From: Pseudoscleropodium purum
Lineage: Eukaryota > Streptophyta > Bryopsida > Hypnales > Brachytheciaceae
DNA length: 64,000 bases
Assembly (NCBI GenBank): GCA_963969395.1
Contig: OZ017804.1
Span: 5,704,001-5,768,000 of the forward strand
Reading direction: 5' to 3'
A model generated the notes under the pieces. That model did not search any database. It had not been told where the DNA came from and worked only from the letters and a program-made list of their open reading frames with translations. This document shows positions 13,986 to 26,332 of this stretch, piece after piece. Within the stretch, counting starts at the first letter, position 1. Each line of letters opens with the position of its first letter. A program made the translations under genes and the position numbers.

Positions 13986-16190
13986 TAAAAAAATTCACAA
14001 GACTACACCTACACCACAACTTTTGGGCTCCAAACCCTAACATGCAAGCTCTCTTCTGGCTCCAAATTTTAGTTAATTTTTTTCTTCCCTTAATGTTTTT
14101 TTGCCCCTCTTTTTCAGTTGGTGCTTTCTAGCTATGTAGTGCCAAAAAAAGGGGCTGATGTACACTACAAAAGAAACAACTACAACCTTCAAAATAAACC
14201 AAGCTTTAGCTAAATCGCCAAACAAAACAAGGACTCTGTGTTTTTGAATCAAAAAGCTCACAAACAAGAAATATCTATCCTAAATTATAGATCATATTTT
14301 TTCATTTTGAAAATGGTAAAATTTGACTTAATTAGAGTTTTCTAAAGGAAGTTAAGGCTATATGAAGTTTGGCCTTTAAAAGGGCAATTCAAACTTCATC
14401 CATTGATTTCTCTTGACTTCAAAATTCAAATTGACTTTGGATTTTGGCTATACTTTTATAGTAACATCTATTGTCTAAATTCTAAATTTGACTCATAAAA
14501 GATGGAACATCCTATTTTCTTCTAAATCCCCCACTAAACTTTATTCCTTACCAACTTATCAACTTTAACTCGGTTTTTTAAATATGAACCAATATTGGAT
14601 TCTTCTACACTTTCCTTTTACGATATTAGACTCAAATTACTACTTGATTGTCTTCAAAAGATTTTAAATTGACTTCTATCTCATTCTAAAGACTCTTGAA
14701 TTCTTTTGTCAATTTATTATTTTTAGAGTTTTTGAAGGTTAACATTGTAAGGATTAAAATGATCTGACTAAAATGCTAAGGCAATTGAAGATTCAACTTT
14801 CCTATTGAAATTTATAAGTGAATGAAATTTGAACATTAATTGGTACTTCAAACTTTATTTGCAAATTAATTAGAATCATTAGGAAAAATTTGAACCCTAA
14901 GGAGGGCTATCAAGCTTTCATTTTTCAGCACCTTGTAGTGAAAGTATAGAAAAAATAAAAATAAAAATTGAAAAAAAAATTGAAAAAAATAGGAAACCTT
15001 GATGTGGTGCTAACGTAGTACAAGTAGTGCCACATCAATGCTTTCATTAAAAAATATTAAATAATTTTTTTTAAAAAAAATTTCCTCTTTAATTGCATGG
15101 GGGTATGTTCAAAACTTGTAGACCTCCCAAGGGCTGAAATTTTTTCTAATGATACAACTTAAAATTAAATTCTAATTAGATTTTTAGCCTTTTGATGGCT
15201 AATTTTTCATGCTTGTTCCTTTTGGATGAATTTTGCTAGGTTTCATCCATTTTTGTTCCTAAACTTTATCCACTTCTATCTTACTTGTTTTAAATCTATT
15301 TTCCAAATGTCATATGTTTTTGAAAAGCCCTCAAACTTTTCTACAAGGTTCTAAGACTAAAATTTTTATTAAAGATTAATTTTAAAGTTCTAATTTAGTT
15401 ATGACTTCCACAATTCTACTATGTTTTTATATTCCTAATCAAACAATTTAGAGAAAAAATATGGAATTAGAGACTTATCCTAAAGTAAACCTCATTGGAG
15501 AGGTGTTTGAAGAGGCCTTTGACACCCTTTTGTTCTCCATTTTGTTCCTTTTGATTATTTGCTTACTGCTTAATTTTGGAATTTTAGATACAAATTTTGG
15601 GGATTACCTCCCAATCTAGTGCCTACGTTCTCTTTCTAAGTCTTTCTTTTTCTATTCTTTTTGTTTCTCTTCCATTTCTTCCTACTTTATCTTTCCTTCA
15701 TATTTTTTAATTCTTCCACTTTCAATTATTGAAATCTAAGTCTATTTGACTTTGCAAAAGAATAAATATTCAAATTCCAAAATGAAATTCAAATCATGAA
15801 AATTTCTTGTCTCCCTACCCTAAGGTCAATAATTGTTGATGAAATTTTCAATGGCTAATGAAATCCTCCCGAGATTTCTTTGTAGTCCTCTTCTATTGCC
15901 AAATGTTCCAACAACTAAATCACATTCTCATTTTTTTGCTAGAATTTTACAATTACAAATGCATATGCAACATTTCAATTTATCTTCTCCCCTCTACTTC
16001 TTTTTTCTTACTCTCTTTGGAAACTTTCCCCCTTTTTTTTCTTGTACTAAATTTTAAGGAGTTCTACGTCTAATTGCAAAAGAATGAGAGTGTATTTCAA
16101 CTTTGTTTTGGATCCAATATGAGTTTATTTTTTAAAAGACCTCATATTTTAGCCCTAGCCATTGTCTCTCTGGACCCTCTAGCCTTGTAG
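13986..16190. other. AT-rich intergenic region with one hairpin
   Basis: No gene recognised. The only clear structure is the inverted repeat at 14999-15038. Open frames (for example 15833-16073) are T-rich composition effects in overlapping frames. Confidence 0.5.
14999..15038. repeat. Short imperfect hairpin
   Basis: TTGATGTGGTGCTA (14999-15012) and TAGTGCCACATCAA (15025-15038) pair as a 14-bp stem with two adjacent mismatches around a 12-base loop. It could be a MITE relic or a chance structure; no flanking target duplication is evident. Confidence 0.65.
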
Positions 16191-16204
16191 TTGGAAAGGC
16201 CTAG

Positions 16205-16425
16205 CCCTATTGGATCAACTACCTTCACTATTGACCTTGGATCAATTTGTTGGAACCTCAATCTTAACCATTGGATCAATCCGATTGGGACCTCATTTTT
16301 TGACCGTTGGATCAATCTAATCAAGACCTTGTTCCAAACTGTTGGATTAGTTCATCAAAGCTTTATTCCTAACCATTGAATAAGCCCCATTGGAACCTCA
16401 CTTCTAGTTGTTGAATTAACTCATT
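16205..16425. repeat. Degenerate ~35-bp minisatellite, about six units
   Basis: Units begin with a variant of RTTGGATCAAT and continue to a pyrimidine-rich half (such as ACCTCATTTTTTGACC), with a 34-40 bp period. They are well diverged from one another. The open frame at 16191-16379 is produced by the repeat. Confidence 0.8.
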
Positions 16426-17499
16426 GTTGTCATGTAATTATGTACATTGCATAAAATGTGCACTAACTATATGTTTTAGAGAAAATCTAGAATCTGAAGG
16501 ACAAACTTCAAGGTGACGCTTCCAATAGCTTTAAAGTAAAGTTTGTTGCCAATGAAGTTATTGAAAGGGCGAAAGCTTGGACAAATTTCACCAATTTAAA
16601 GTATTCTCTTCAATTTTATAGAATTTATGTTTGAATTTGAAGTTTGACTCTAAAATATCAAACTAGATGGTTTTTATGAAGTTGCACGATCCACAATCTT
16701 GACTAGAGACTAAATTGGAGCTTTCTTTGTCACAATTGTTAGTTCAACCATCTCAACTAAAGGTTTCTATACCATTGCCAATCCATTTGTAGGATGAGAC
16801 TGGATCTTCTCATCCATTAAAGAAACCTCGTATGGAGCAACGTTGGCATGGTAATCTCCAAAGAAATGTTCATGCTTTGGTGATCCTATTTCAAGTTGAA
16901 TGTGTTGAATCAGACACTTAAGAAATAGCATTTGAAGGAAGTTTTGAGAGCTTGAATGACGACCAATATTATTGTATGATTAGACCAATTAAGAAAAGTG
17001 TTGGCCACCAATATTGATTGAAAGGGCAAATGAATCCTTTAACAAAGGCCAAATGTGCAGATTATATCACAAATACTGTAGGCGCATCTTCAAGTTCTTA
17101 CAAATAAAATAAAGTTCTTCTTTGATTTCAATTTTTACCTACAATTGATTTTAGTTGAAGTTTTATTGCTAGTTGAGGATTGTATACTCTATTTATATAT
17201 GAGAAATTGAAAGTTAGGAAAATAGAAGATGTTTATCTATTGATTTTGACCTTTGAGGTTCATTGGTTGTAAAAGGTGAATAGGAACTTACCTTAGGGTG
17301 TTTTTCTTGGGCCAATGGATATTTGGAGGCCCATGTGATGTATATATAAGCTGATTTCACCTATTTTAGGAGTCTAGTCACTTGTTAAGTATCTTTTTCT
17401 TTCTCTTTAATCACATTTTGTAGGAGCAACAAGTGGTTGTTGTTTTTGGAGTTTGAAATCGTAGGGTTGGAGAGATCTAAAGTTTAAATGTTCATATCT

Positions 17500-18060
17500 T
17501 TGTATGTATAAGAGATTTTGAAATGAAAATTTGAAGGTTTTTACTTATCTCATTAACATTTTAAAATCACCTTTTTGTATAATTTGAAGTTGAGAACAAA
17601 ATTTTATAAGTATTTGAGTAGAGGAGGATTTACTACCAACCAACAAAGAAGAATAAAGATTCAAGCGACCACTAAAGTTTGTAATTTTTTTTAATTTCTT
17701 TGAAAATTTGAAGCATTAGAGAATTTTTTTATCTTTTCAAAAACTCATCTTTTAAAGAAATTAAAACTATGTAGAGTAAATTATGGATATTTGAGTAGAA
17801 AAGTATCTGCTACCTTTTTATTTACAATCCATAGCTTTAAGAAACTATAAGTTTTTTTTCCAAAATGAAATGCAAGTGAATTTTTTTGTGAAAATAAAAA
17901 AACTTGTTAGCTTTTCAAAAAGCTATCATTTTTTTATTTTGAAAAAAATTTGCAAAAGTTATAGGTAGTGAAGCAAAGAAAAATTTATTGCCTTCCTATT
18001 TCAAGAAGAATGGAATTAGAATGGAGTTAATTTTATGTTTTTCTTTGAAATTTTGAAGTT
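17500..18060. repeat. Degenerate tandem repeat of ~175 bp, three units
   Basis: Similar blocks centred on TATTTGAGTAGARRAGGAT...CTACC occur at about 17608, 17787 and, more weakly, 17958, spacing 179 and 171 bp. Each block lies between AT-rich AAATTTGAAG-like stretches. Similarity is low, particularly in the third unit. Confidence 0.4.
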
Positions 18061-20662
18061 TTGAAGACATCGAGACTTAAAAATAAGAAGATTAAAGATT
18101 TATGTGTTGTAGCTTGTGACTTATCCCATTTTGGAGGCTTATTGCCTTTCCTTTGTTATTCCTAGCCAATTTTAGAGGTTTATTGTTTTTACTTTGTAAA
18201 TATTATTGCAGTTTTATGTCGATATTCAATAATAGCCTTATTTTGTGTTTGTGATGACAAAGTAGGATTGATCATCTACATTGTCATCATTCCCATTGAT
18301 GAGGCACAATTATTGATCATCATGGGTTTGAAGTTTAGGAGCGAGATCTTTCGGACAGTTTAGCTCGTGGTCTAGCCGTCTCATTTTACCCGTCCAAAGT
18401 TATGGGATTTTATTACCTACCTTAATTCTTATATCCATTTAGAGCCAATAAAAAATAGGTCAACAAAGATCAATTTGAAGATTGAAGACTTGAAAATTCA
18501 ATTGAACTTCCTTGTGTATTATTCCCAGTTGTAATTAAATACCCTATGTATTTTTAAAGCAAACTCTTCTTAATATAACACCATTGAATCTTCCTTTGGA
18601 AGGTGGATTGGGATTTGGACTTTTCTAAGTTAGGCTAACATGAATATTGGTTCTAAAACAATTTGCTCTTAAAACAATTGTTTGGCAAGTTTTGGTCTGA
18701 AGCCTTTAAATGCTCTATCACAGATCCAATAGGAACAAAAATGTCTATAAGAGGTGATTTGAGAGGGAAAAAAGTGCCCTTATATAAATTTTCCACAAAT
18801 ACCCCTCCCTCTCTTCTACCTAACAATAATCCAATTAGGTAAAATTATCATGAAAATTTAAGGATTTTCTAATTTCATGCTAGTTCAAAACTCTAACTTT
18901 TAGAGAAAGATTCTATGCCATATTTAATTAATTTTTAATTTTTAAAATTCCAAAATTAATAATGGTCATTAAGAAAAAAAAAAGTGGTCATTAAAAGACA
19001 ATACAAAAAAGGGATATCTATGCAAAACATCAAGAGATTTATGCAAATCATCGAGGAATTAGTACAAAACATTTGAAGATCTATACAAACATTTGGAAAT
19101 CTCCTAATGTTATCATTCAAAGATCTCCCAATGTTTTGTCCAAAAGTAGTTAAACGTGGCATCTCCAAATTACAGATGGATTGCACCATTGGCTTCAAAA
19201 GGCCATTTTTAGTTAGTTAGCCACTCCATCCCTTTTTCGGTGTGAAAAAGTCACAAAAATCCAACACCAACTTATCCTTTTTGAAAAAAGTACTAATCTA
19301 GGTTCTTCATAAAGTACAAGGAAGTAAAAAAAAGCCTCACTTTGACCTCATTCTAATTTTGTATGCTCTTGAAACTCTAGTCAACTCCACAATAAATCTT
19401 AAAATTTTCCAGAATTGAAGAATTTCACCAATTTGAGTACTTCTACAAGCTCATATTTTTACTCTACATATTTGAAGGAGATTAAAATCTCGCTATCTCC
19501 TTTAATTATTGATGAGTAGAGAATCTTTCAAACAAAGAGAAAATCTAGCAAAAAGAATTTTTCCATTGAAGTCCCAACATGATTTCAACCCTAAAACACC
19601 TTACATCCACATAGATGATTCCATTGGTTTGTCTTGAGTTTGTATCACTTGAAGGTTAACAATTGAGATTTCTACTATTTCTCAAAACAACTAAGAAATT
19701 GAAACCTATCTTCAAGAATTAACTTTAGGGATCTCATGGAAATTCCCTTGGATTAGTTTATCCCAAAATAATTGCATGAACAATAGGTTTAGGCAATCTG
19801 GTGATAGACACTAAATATTCACAATTTCTACTAATCCTATCTTTCTAACCTATAAATATACAAGATTTTGGATTATTTTAGGTATTTTACCCTATTTTAA
19901 ATCAAATATACTATACTAGCATGTAACATATCTATTTTTGTTTAATACTCTTTCAGGGGATTTTTGCACATAAAACTTGACTTAAAAAAATTAAAAAACT
20001 ATGAGTCCTAAGTGATGAATTGGAAGCTCACATCTTTTTCAAAACAAAATGTTTTAAAAAACAATTATTAGAATGAATGAGTGATATATAAATTTTTTTT
20101 ATTAGATTCCAATTATGATTGTAAGATTTTTTAAACAAATAGGAAATCCATTGTATAATATTGTCTATTTGACTTGGAATTCCATAATAATTTAAATTTT
20201 ATATAATTCATACTTTTATCTATTAAATGCGCTTAGAAATTGATTTCATTGTTGAATAAATCTTTTACATGCTCTAGTGTAACACTCAATTATTTACAAA
20301 AATACTTCTTGTATACTTAATACTAACTAAATTTGTATCTTCAAACTTATATTTCTTCACTTTTATTATTTTTTTAATATTTTATCTAAATTAGAAAAGG
20401 TGCAACCTTTCAATACTATTTCAGATTGGATTGTGTCACATTTCAAAATTTACTAGAATACAAAATTTAAATAAGCATGAATGGAAAATTATATGAAATG
20501 AACACATCTTAGTTATGATTCCTATGTCAATATTCGAAATGATTTCAAGTATAATTTTCTTCAATTATCAACTCATAATTACTTTATAATATATGTTCAT
20601 ATTTAAAAACCTTAAGTTTATTTTGCAATACAAAGGTTGTCGTTTAAAAAAATTATATTATG
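18061..20662. other. AT-rich intergenic region, nothing recognised
   Basis: No gene, RNA or repeat could be supported. The AT content rises further after about 19.9 kb toward the ORF cluster that follows. Confidence 0.5.
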
Positions 20663-20824
20663 ATGTACAAACCTCTAATTCAAAAAGATTTGATACATGA
20701 AAATCTTCATGATAACAACTTTCCTATTATAATTTTTTTTTATTATAGTCAAATGGAATTTGTGGTTGACTACTTCAAAACAAAAATTGTGAAAGCCATT
20801 GATATCCATATTGAATTTTATTAG
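20663..20824 (+). CDS. Unrecognised 53-residue ORF in very AT-rich DNA
   Basis: ATG to TAG frame with a coding-like composition (starts MYKPLIQKDLIHENLHDNNF), unlike the homopolymer-driven frames around it. The same frame stays open for 15 more codons after the TAG (KLVMKDKRFILVKI...), suggesting a decayed longer gene. I do not recognise the protein. It is the first of three same-strand ORFs within 860 bp. It may be a fragment of an inserted foreign or mobile sequence, or chance. Confidence 0.3.
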   Translation: MYKPLIQKDLIHENLHDNNFPIIIFFYYSQMEFVVDYFKTKIVKAIDIHIEFY

Positions 20825-20890
20825 AAATTGGTCATGAAAGATAAAAGATTTATTCTAGTGAAAATCAATAGTTAATCACTTGCATGTAGT

Positions 20891-21133
20891 ATGACAAAAA
20901 AAATAAGAAGGAAAAGAAAGAGAAGGCGCAAGCAAAAACCTAAAAAAGCACTTATGAAGCAAGAAATAACAAAAGCAATTAATGTAAAGAAAACATATAC
21001 TCGTACTGCACTTATTGCTCGATTACCAGGAGGTGCATTTCGAGAGTTTTTAGTACAAAAAATTCCCAACTATAGTTATTTAGAAAGTAAGAATCTTCAC
21101 CAAAAAATATTTGATCTTGGATTTTTTCTTTGA
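20891..21133 (+). CDS. Unrecognised 80-residue ORF with strongly basic N-terminus
   Basis: ATG-initiated frame. Residues 2-22 are a dense Lys/Arg block (KKIRRKRKRRRKQKPKK) of nuclear-localisation or nucleic-acid-binding type. Residues 38-58 (RTALIARLPGGAFREFLVQK) look like a folded segment. Codons end mostly in A or T, matching the AT-rich surroundings. No family was recognised. Its position, 67 bp after the previous ORF on the same strand, suggests that the two were once part of one unit. Confidence 0.35.
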   Translation: MTKKIRRKRKRRRKQKPKKALMKQEITKAINVKKTYTRTALIARLPGGAFREFLVQKIPNYSYLESKNLHQKIFDLGFFL

Positions 21134-21286
21134 CTATAAAAATAAAAATTGTATTTTGAAAGACAATTGTATAACATTAAATCGATTTCTATCTATATTA
21201 CAAATATAAATTGCAATTTTTTTTCAAAATTATAAAAATTATATTAGTATATTTTTTAAGAATTATATATATATTTGTGTGAGTGT

Positions 21287-21514
21287 ATGTGCATCTCACA
21301 ATCCATAATCAATAATAGGCATTTAAAAAATCTATTTAATGCAGACACTTTAATAGATGAGTATGTAAAGACTATCGGAAAGTGGGAAGGTTGGTTATTT
21401 TTTTATCTTGGTGTTATTTATATTTTAAAGAATTTTACATCTTATCCTCAAAAATATCCTTTAGTTGCAGCATCGACAACACCTAGTGGACTTATTGCAT
21501 CTTCTCTAATTTAA
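21287..21514 (+). CDS. Unrecognised 75-residue ORF with one hydrophobic segment
   Basis: ATG at 21287, stop at 21512. The stretch DEYVKTIGKWEGWLFFYLGV followed by IYILKNFTSYPQKYPL reads as genuine protein, with a possible membrane segment around GWLFFYLGVIYIL and a Ser/Ala-rich tail ending IASSLI. No homologue was recognised. It is third in the + strand cluster; the gap to the previous ORF is very AT-rich and could be an intron or decay. Confidence 0.35.
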   Translation: MCISQSIINNRHLKNLFNADTLIDEYVKTIGKWEGWLFFYLGVIYILKNFTSYPQKYPLVAASTTPSGLIASSLI

Positions 21515-24045
21515 AATAATTGCAAAAAACTGATTTGTAATTATTAAATGAAATATTTCTATTGTAAATTTCTAATATGAAAAATATTAAAAACATTCAA
21601 AAGAAATTTCAATATTTGAAGCCTTGAGTCTATCCAAAATAATTATCATTATAATAAAACAATGATGTTCTATAAATAGATATTACAATTGTGTTACTTT
21701 AATTCCCATATTTTTTTATACTTATAAATAATAATAATTATGAAATCTTTTATAGCAATGACTTAGCTTAATATATATACAATGCCTATTTCATATATTT
21801 AAATAATACATTTTAATCTTAAAAATATGACTTATTGTTTATAAATTTAGAGTTTTCAAACCATACTTGAGATTAAACATAATTTTTTTAAATTATAATC
21901 TTACTTGCAAAAGAAATATGAATTTTAGTCCTTGATCATATGAGATACAAAACTTTGTTTTTAGCATGATTTTCTTCTTAAATTTCATCAGCTTGTTGTC
22001 ACATTGAATTCTCAAAGAATAAATATTTGAATTCTCTACAATAGACCAATTTCATTTTTTTAACCCTCAATTGTTTAGATGTTTGTATTTTTCTAATCAC
22101 TTTAATCTTTGAAGGACCATTGTCTCCTTAGGAGACAAATGAAAGTTTGGATAGGTTTTTATGATCTCAATTTTAGCCATGATTTTTTGAAACACTATTT
22201 GAAGATTAAAAAATTATGTTTCAAAAAATCTATTTTTTTAATTTCAATTGGATATTGACAATTCATTAAGAAGTCAATTATTCTATTCTATTATTTTATT
22301 ATTCTATTATTATTCTATTCTATTATTCTATTCCATTTATTATTATTATTTATTTTGTATGAAGTAGTTTGATTCATTTCATTTATATTAGTGATGTAAA
22401 AATAATGAAGCATCTTTCTTTTTGGGTAATCATAGAACCTTTTGATTATAAATAAAATGTATTGGAATTCTTTCATAAACTTGATTTTTACACTTTACAA
22501 AAAATAAATTCATAGGGTTTAAATTCCTTCATAAAACAATCTCAACATTGAGATCAATGTATCTGAATTCCATCTTAGAGCTACCAATAATTTTTTTTAT
22601 TACGTACTTATATCTAATTAGTAAATGTTTTTGAATTACAAAAATCAATTTTTTCTACAAATTTTCCTAGACCCTCAACTCAATTCTCCAAAATAAAAGA
22701 ATGATAAAATCAACTTATATAGTGCAATCTTCATTATTTCTATTCCTTGGTTGGAGAAAACCATCCCCCACCATTGCTCAATTGGACATATACTAAAACT
22801 CTTAACATTGTCAGAAACATGAGTTCCTATCACAAACATTCAACATTTGATGTCTATGAGGTGAATGTTGATTTACTTTGTTTATAAACTCAGAGATCCC
22901 AAAGATTCCAATCAACTTAAAATCATTGGTATTTAATAGTCACCAAATTCCAACCATATATGCAAATGACTAACAAGTAAGGTACCTACACCTAAATTAC
23001 AAAACTAAGAAATTTGTCATTCCCACTATTATATTCATCATTATCCAAATAAGGTGGGTATTTCACATTTCCATAACTGGTGTTTGCAACTAACAAGTAG
23101 AAAAACCAATTGGAAAATAAACTCTCACAAGAGTGGAATATGAACTCCCATAATAATTACACTTAAAATGAACCAAATAAGCTTTGTGGCATAGCCAATG
23201 TGTTGTAGAAAATGAATAATATTTTTGCACATTGCTAAAGGACTGTGAATGAAATTGCAAGTGGTTCCATAATTTTTAATGAATTGTGAAATAATTACAA
23301 AGTTTCATAGATTCAAAGTATAGGATGCTAAAAGTATCATGTAGGTGATGCCCAAATGAATTTGATGCACATGAAGAAATGACAGTAAAAAAAAGTTAAA
23401 ACAACACAATGTGCACCCAAAATTGTCCACTTGTAGAGTTGCCACCTCCATAGTTCTATTAATAGAGTTGCACAATACTCAAGTTTCATTTAACATTTGT
23501 CCTTGTCATGCACACTATCTTGGAAATCCTCCTTGTTTTTTTAAAGATGTAGTCCATTAAAGATGTAGTTATCCTAGGTAGTCGTAACTTACCAAGAAGT
23601 ACTAAGGCACATAAGAATTCATATTCTACACCCTTAGTTTATATTCAAATGAACTTCTTCCAAGTAAATCAAATGTTGCTTGAAAACATTAATATATAGA
23701 TTTAACAAAAATAAACACATTACCTTAATTGTGATTAAATGACAAATTGTACTTCACATTGGAAGAATACATAGGCCAAGAAATAATCGATAATTGCCTT
23801 TTCAAGGTAATTGTAAATTTAAAGAATGCATTTAGTCAATTCAACAATCAAATTCTTTTGGACATAGTATTTTGATGATAAATCTCATTTTTCAAGGTTA
23901 AGGTTAAAAGGATAATATAAATCAATAGATACATTCTTCACTTCTCCATCAAATAGTTGCTTTTTGGCTTTTTGGCCTCAATGCCTTGATAAGGTTTTGA
24001 TGGATACTGAGCTTCCTAACTACAAAGAAATATTCACATTTTTGT
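21515..24045. other. AT-rich intergenic region
   Basis: No gene recognised. It contains a pyrimidine microsatellite (22278-22355) and, at about 22661-22690, a match to the hairpin-arm sequence present at 51.4 kb and 6.0 kb. Confidence 0.5.
22278..22355. repeat. TATTC / TATTA microsatellite
   Basis: Interspersed TATTC, TATTA and TTATT units over about 78 bp; simple-sequence repeat. Confidence 0.85.
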
Positions 24046-24055
24046 ACAAAAGAAA

Positions 24056-24565
24056 GTACACATGTGAAAGATTTGTAATTTGACAAAATGACAACCCTAT
24101 ATCCAGTACTTGTAGACCCAAAATTGAAACTTACAGTAATTCCATCTTTTGCATTAGCATAGATCTTGTAGATATTCAAATGGTCATCACCGCCCTCATC
24201 TTGCATCATGCAGTAAAACCCACGCTCAAGTTGCTACAACTCTACTACCGATAAAACGAAACATACACGGCTGCATATATCATAACAGGCCAAACAACAA
24301 CATTTTACTAAAAGAACTACACACGTGAAAAATTTGTGAAAGATTTGTAGTTTAAAGAATTGACAACCCAATATGCTTGTATACCAAAAAATTCAAACCT
24401 ACAGGAATAACATCTTCTACATTAGCGTAGATCTCGTAAATATTCAAACAATCATCACCACCCTACTCTTGCGTCATACAATAAAACCCATGCTCAAGTT
24501 GCTGCAATTCTACTACCAACTAAAAACTGTAAAGCCGACTACATATCATTACAGGCCAAACATAG
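24056..24565 (-). repeat. Tandem duplication of a ~265-bp segment carrying an exon-like frame
   Basis: Two diverged direct copies, about 24056-24318 and 24320-24565, offset by about 270 bp. On the - strand both encode a related peptide. The right-hand copy reads FYCMTQE, then a TAG stop, then GGDDCLNIYEIYAN. The left-hand copy is open (FYCMMQDEGGDDHLNIYKIY). The peptide faintly resembles the start of the small gene at 25.6 kb (FYAVCKMQGD), so these could be 3' exons or exon duplicates of it. The duplication is clear, the coding status uncertain. Confidence 0.7.
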
Positions 24566-25251
24566 ATATTCAACGCTCAAAAATATGTGAAAATTGGTAG
24601 AAAATCACTGTTTCCAACCCTTCTCCTTAGTTTTTTCTCTACACCTCAAAAAATTGTCTGTTACAGGTTGCACTAGATATGCAGGGGTGAGATTCTACAC
24701 CACACCACAATTTCTTTAAGGTCGACATAAGCATCTCTTTCTTGACCTGTGAATGAAATACCCGCAGGCGCTAAAATTCAAAATCCTCTTGATTCCATGT
24801 CAACATTACCAAGTTAACCATTTGCAGTCTAAGTTTTATGTACGTAGGAGCACAGAGGATATGTCCAAAAACGAACTCAAACCTATCAGCTGTCGACCAC
24901 TTGTAAGTAAGTAAGTATATATAACTGTCCTGATACGTGGAAAATATGCAAATAAGTGGAAGATGATATCAAGCTCACTCTCCCAGCGCTTCTGAAACCT
25001 CTTGAAAACAGTTACAGTCTGATGGAACTTGCAAGTGCAAGACTCTACACACCAGCTGCTGACCAAATTGCCAACTTACAACCTCAACCTACTATACAAA
25101 GAATATACTTCCACCTCTCTCTCCAGAGATGTGGAGCAATGTTAAGCAAATTAGACAATGCCACGGAAGAACCGAATCCGAAACCGAAACCGAAATCTCC
25201 TGTCTTCATACCTCCTCCAATCGGAAACTCTACCATAGAGTTTCCATTGAT

Positions 25252-25617
25252 CTACAAAGCGATGCAGCAACAACACACAGCCAAAGTGCCCAGAATCGCA
25301 TTTCGCAGCCGATGGTGCTTCCTCCTCACGATGGGTCGCCCGTCGGGTCCATAGCTCACGGGCGTCGGCTGAACATAAGCACCACCGTTACCGCCATAGC
25401 CGGACTTCACACCATAGCCCTGAGACTTCACATTGCTCCCATCGTACTCACTTCCATAGCTACTCTTACGATGAAACCCACTTCCGACGCCGTTACTCGC
25501 AGGGTAATTCGCTGTGCCACCAGTTCCACTCACTTTCTGGCTTGCAGGATAATTCGCCGTTCCTCCAGCTCCCACGGGCACGTTCGTGTACGCCGCTGTG
25601 CCCCTATCGCCTTGCAT
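25252..25617 (-). CDS. Small Gly/Tyr-rich protein with cysteine-rich C-terminal tail (CYSTM-like)
   Basis: Predicted 121-residue protein in one exon. The first ATG of the frame (25617) gives MQGDRGTAAYTNVPVG. An upstream non-ATG extension of ten codons exists (SFYAVCK...) and could be part of an upstream exon. Residues 1-90 are low-complexity, rich in Gly, Tyr, Ser and Asn, with repeated GTANYPAS units. A basic patch (RRKHHRLRN) precedes a short hydrophobic tail with a four-Cys run (ILGTLAVCCCCIAL) ending at the stop. This layout resembles plant CYSTM-type tail-anchored stress proteins, though the canonical CYSTM pattern is not fully matched. The exon is much GC-richer than its flanks, and the DNA just upstream (25650-26100) is GC-rich like a promoter or 5' leader. 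The longer + strand frame over the same DNA is its antisense shadow. Confidence 0.55.
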   Translation of the reverse strand: MQGDRGTAAYTNVPVGAGGTANYPASQKVSGTGGTANYPASNGVGSGFHRKSSYGSEYDGSNVKSQGYGVKSGYGGNGGAYVQPTPVSYGPDGRPIVRRKHHRLRNAILGTLAVCCCCIAL

Positions 25618-26150
25618 CTTGCAAACTGCGTAAAAGCTTCGAGTCAATACTCTCTATCCCTAGCTGCAACAATCTTCTCTCAGCAACAACAATCTATATA
25701 CACCTCGACCTCTGAATTGTACGAATATTGCGATCGAAGACTTCGGAAAGCTTTTCCCAACAATCTACTCTTGAAATTCAAACTCTTCAGCGGGGTGTAG
25801 GGATTGATCTTCTCAGGAACTAGATCAATGTATGAGTTGAAAGAGGAAGAGAGGTATTTGTATGAAGAAGGGAGGCGGTGAAGGGAGGGGCCAAGTGTCG
25901 ATAAGGATATTTGGGGTGGGAGCCAACTGCACGCGGCAACGAGGCCGGTGGTGTGTTAGTTTGCTGCCATGTGGCTATGGAGGAGTTTCGTGGAAGGGGA
26001 GGTTCGTGCACCGTCTTTGAGTTACCGTGGCGGTGATGGGTTGCGGCTGGGCCTCCGACTTCGTGGAATTTAGGGTTCTGGACAAGGAGTCGGTGACTTG
26101 AAGGTGGAAGGATCTAGAAGAAGAATGAACTCCAATAACCACTTAGCACC
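25618..26150 (-). promoter_or_regulatory. Probable 5' leader/promoter of the small CYSTM-like gene
   Basis: GC-rich stretch immediately 5' (on the - strand) of the small gene, dropping abruptly to AT-rich intergenic DNA near 26150. No TATA box could be assigned with confidence. Inferred from composition and position only. Confidence 0.35.
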
Positions 26151-26332
26151 GGAGTCTTTTCTTGAATTTTTACATATTTTTGCTTATACTTTTAAGCTTA
26201 TACACCAAATTTGTCATTCAAAAAGACAAGTGTAATTACTTAGAGCTGGAATCTTTTCTTAAATTTTTGTATATTTTTGCTTTTATCTTTATAAATATAC
26301 AATCAAATTTGTTATATGAAAACTGTAGCTTT

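Noticed and set aside
14163..14940. CACTACAA ... TTGTAGTG ends suggesting a 778-bp CACTA element
   Set aside because: Only 8 bp of inverted repeat, flanking trinucleotides differ (GTA versus AAA), interior without subterminal repeats; likely chance.
25129..25800. 223-residue + strand open frame
   Set aside because: Antisense to the Gly/Tyr-rich gene; composition (Thr/Ile/His/Ser-rich) reflects the complement of that exon.
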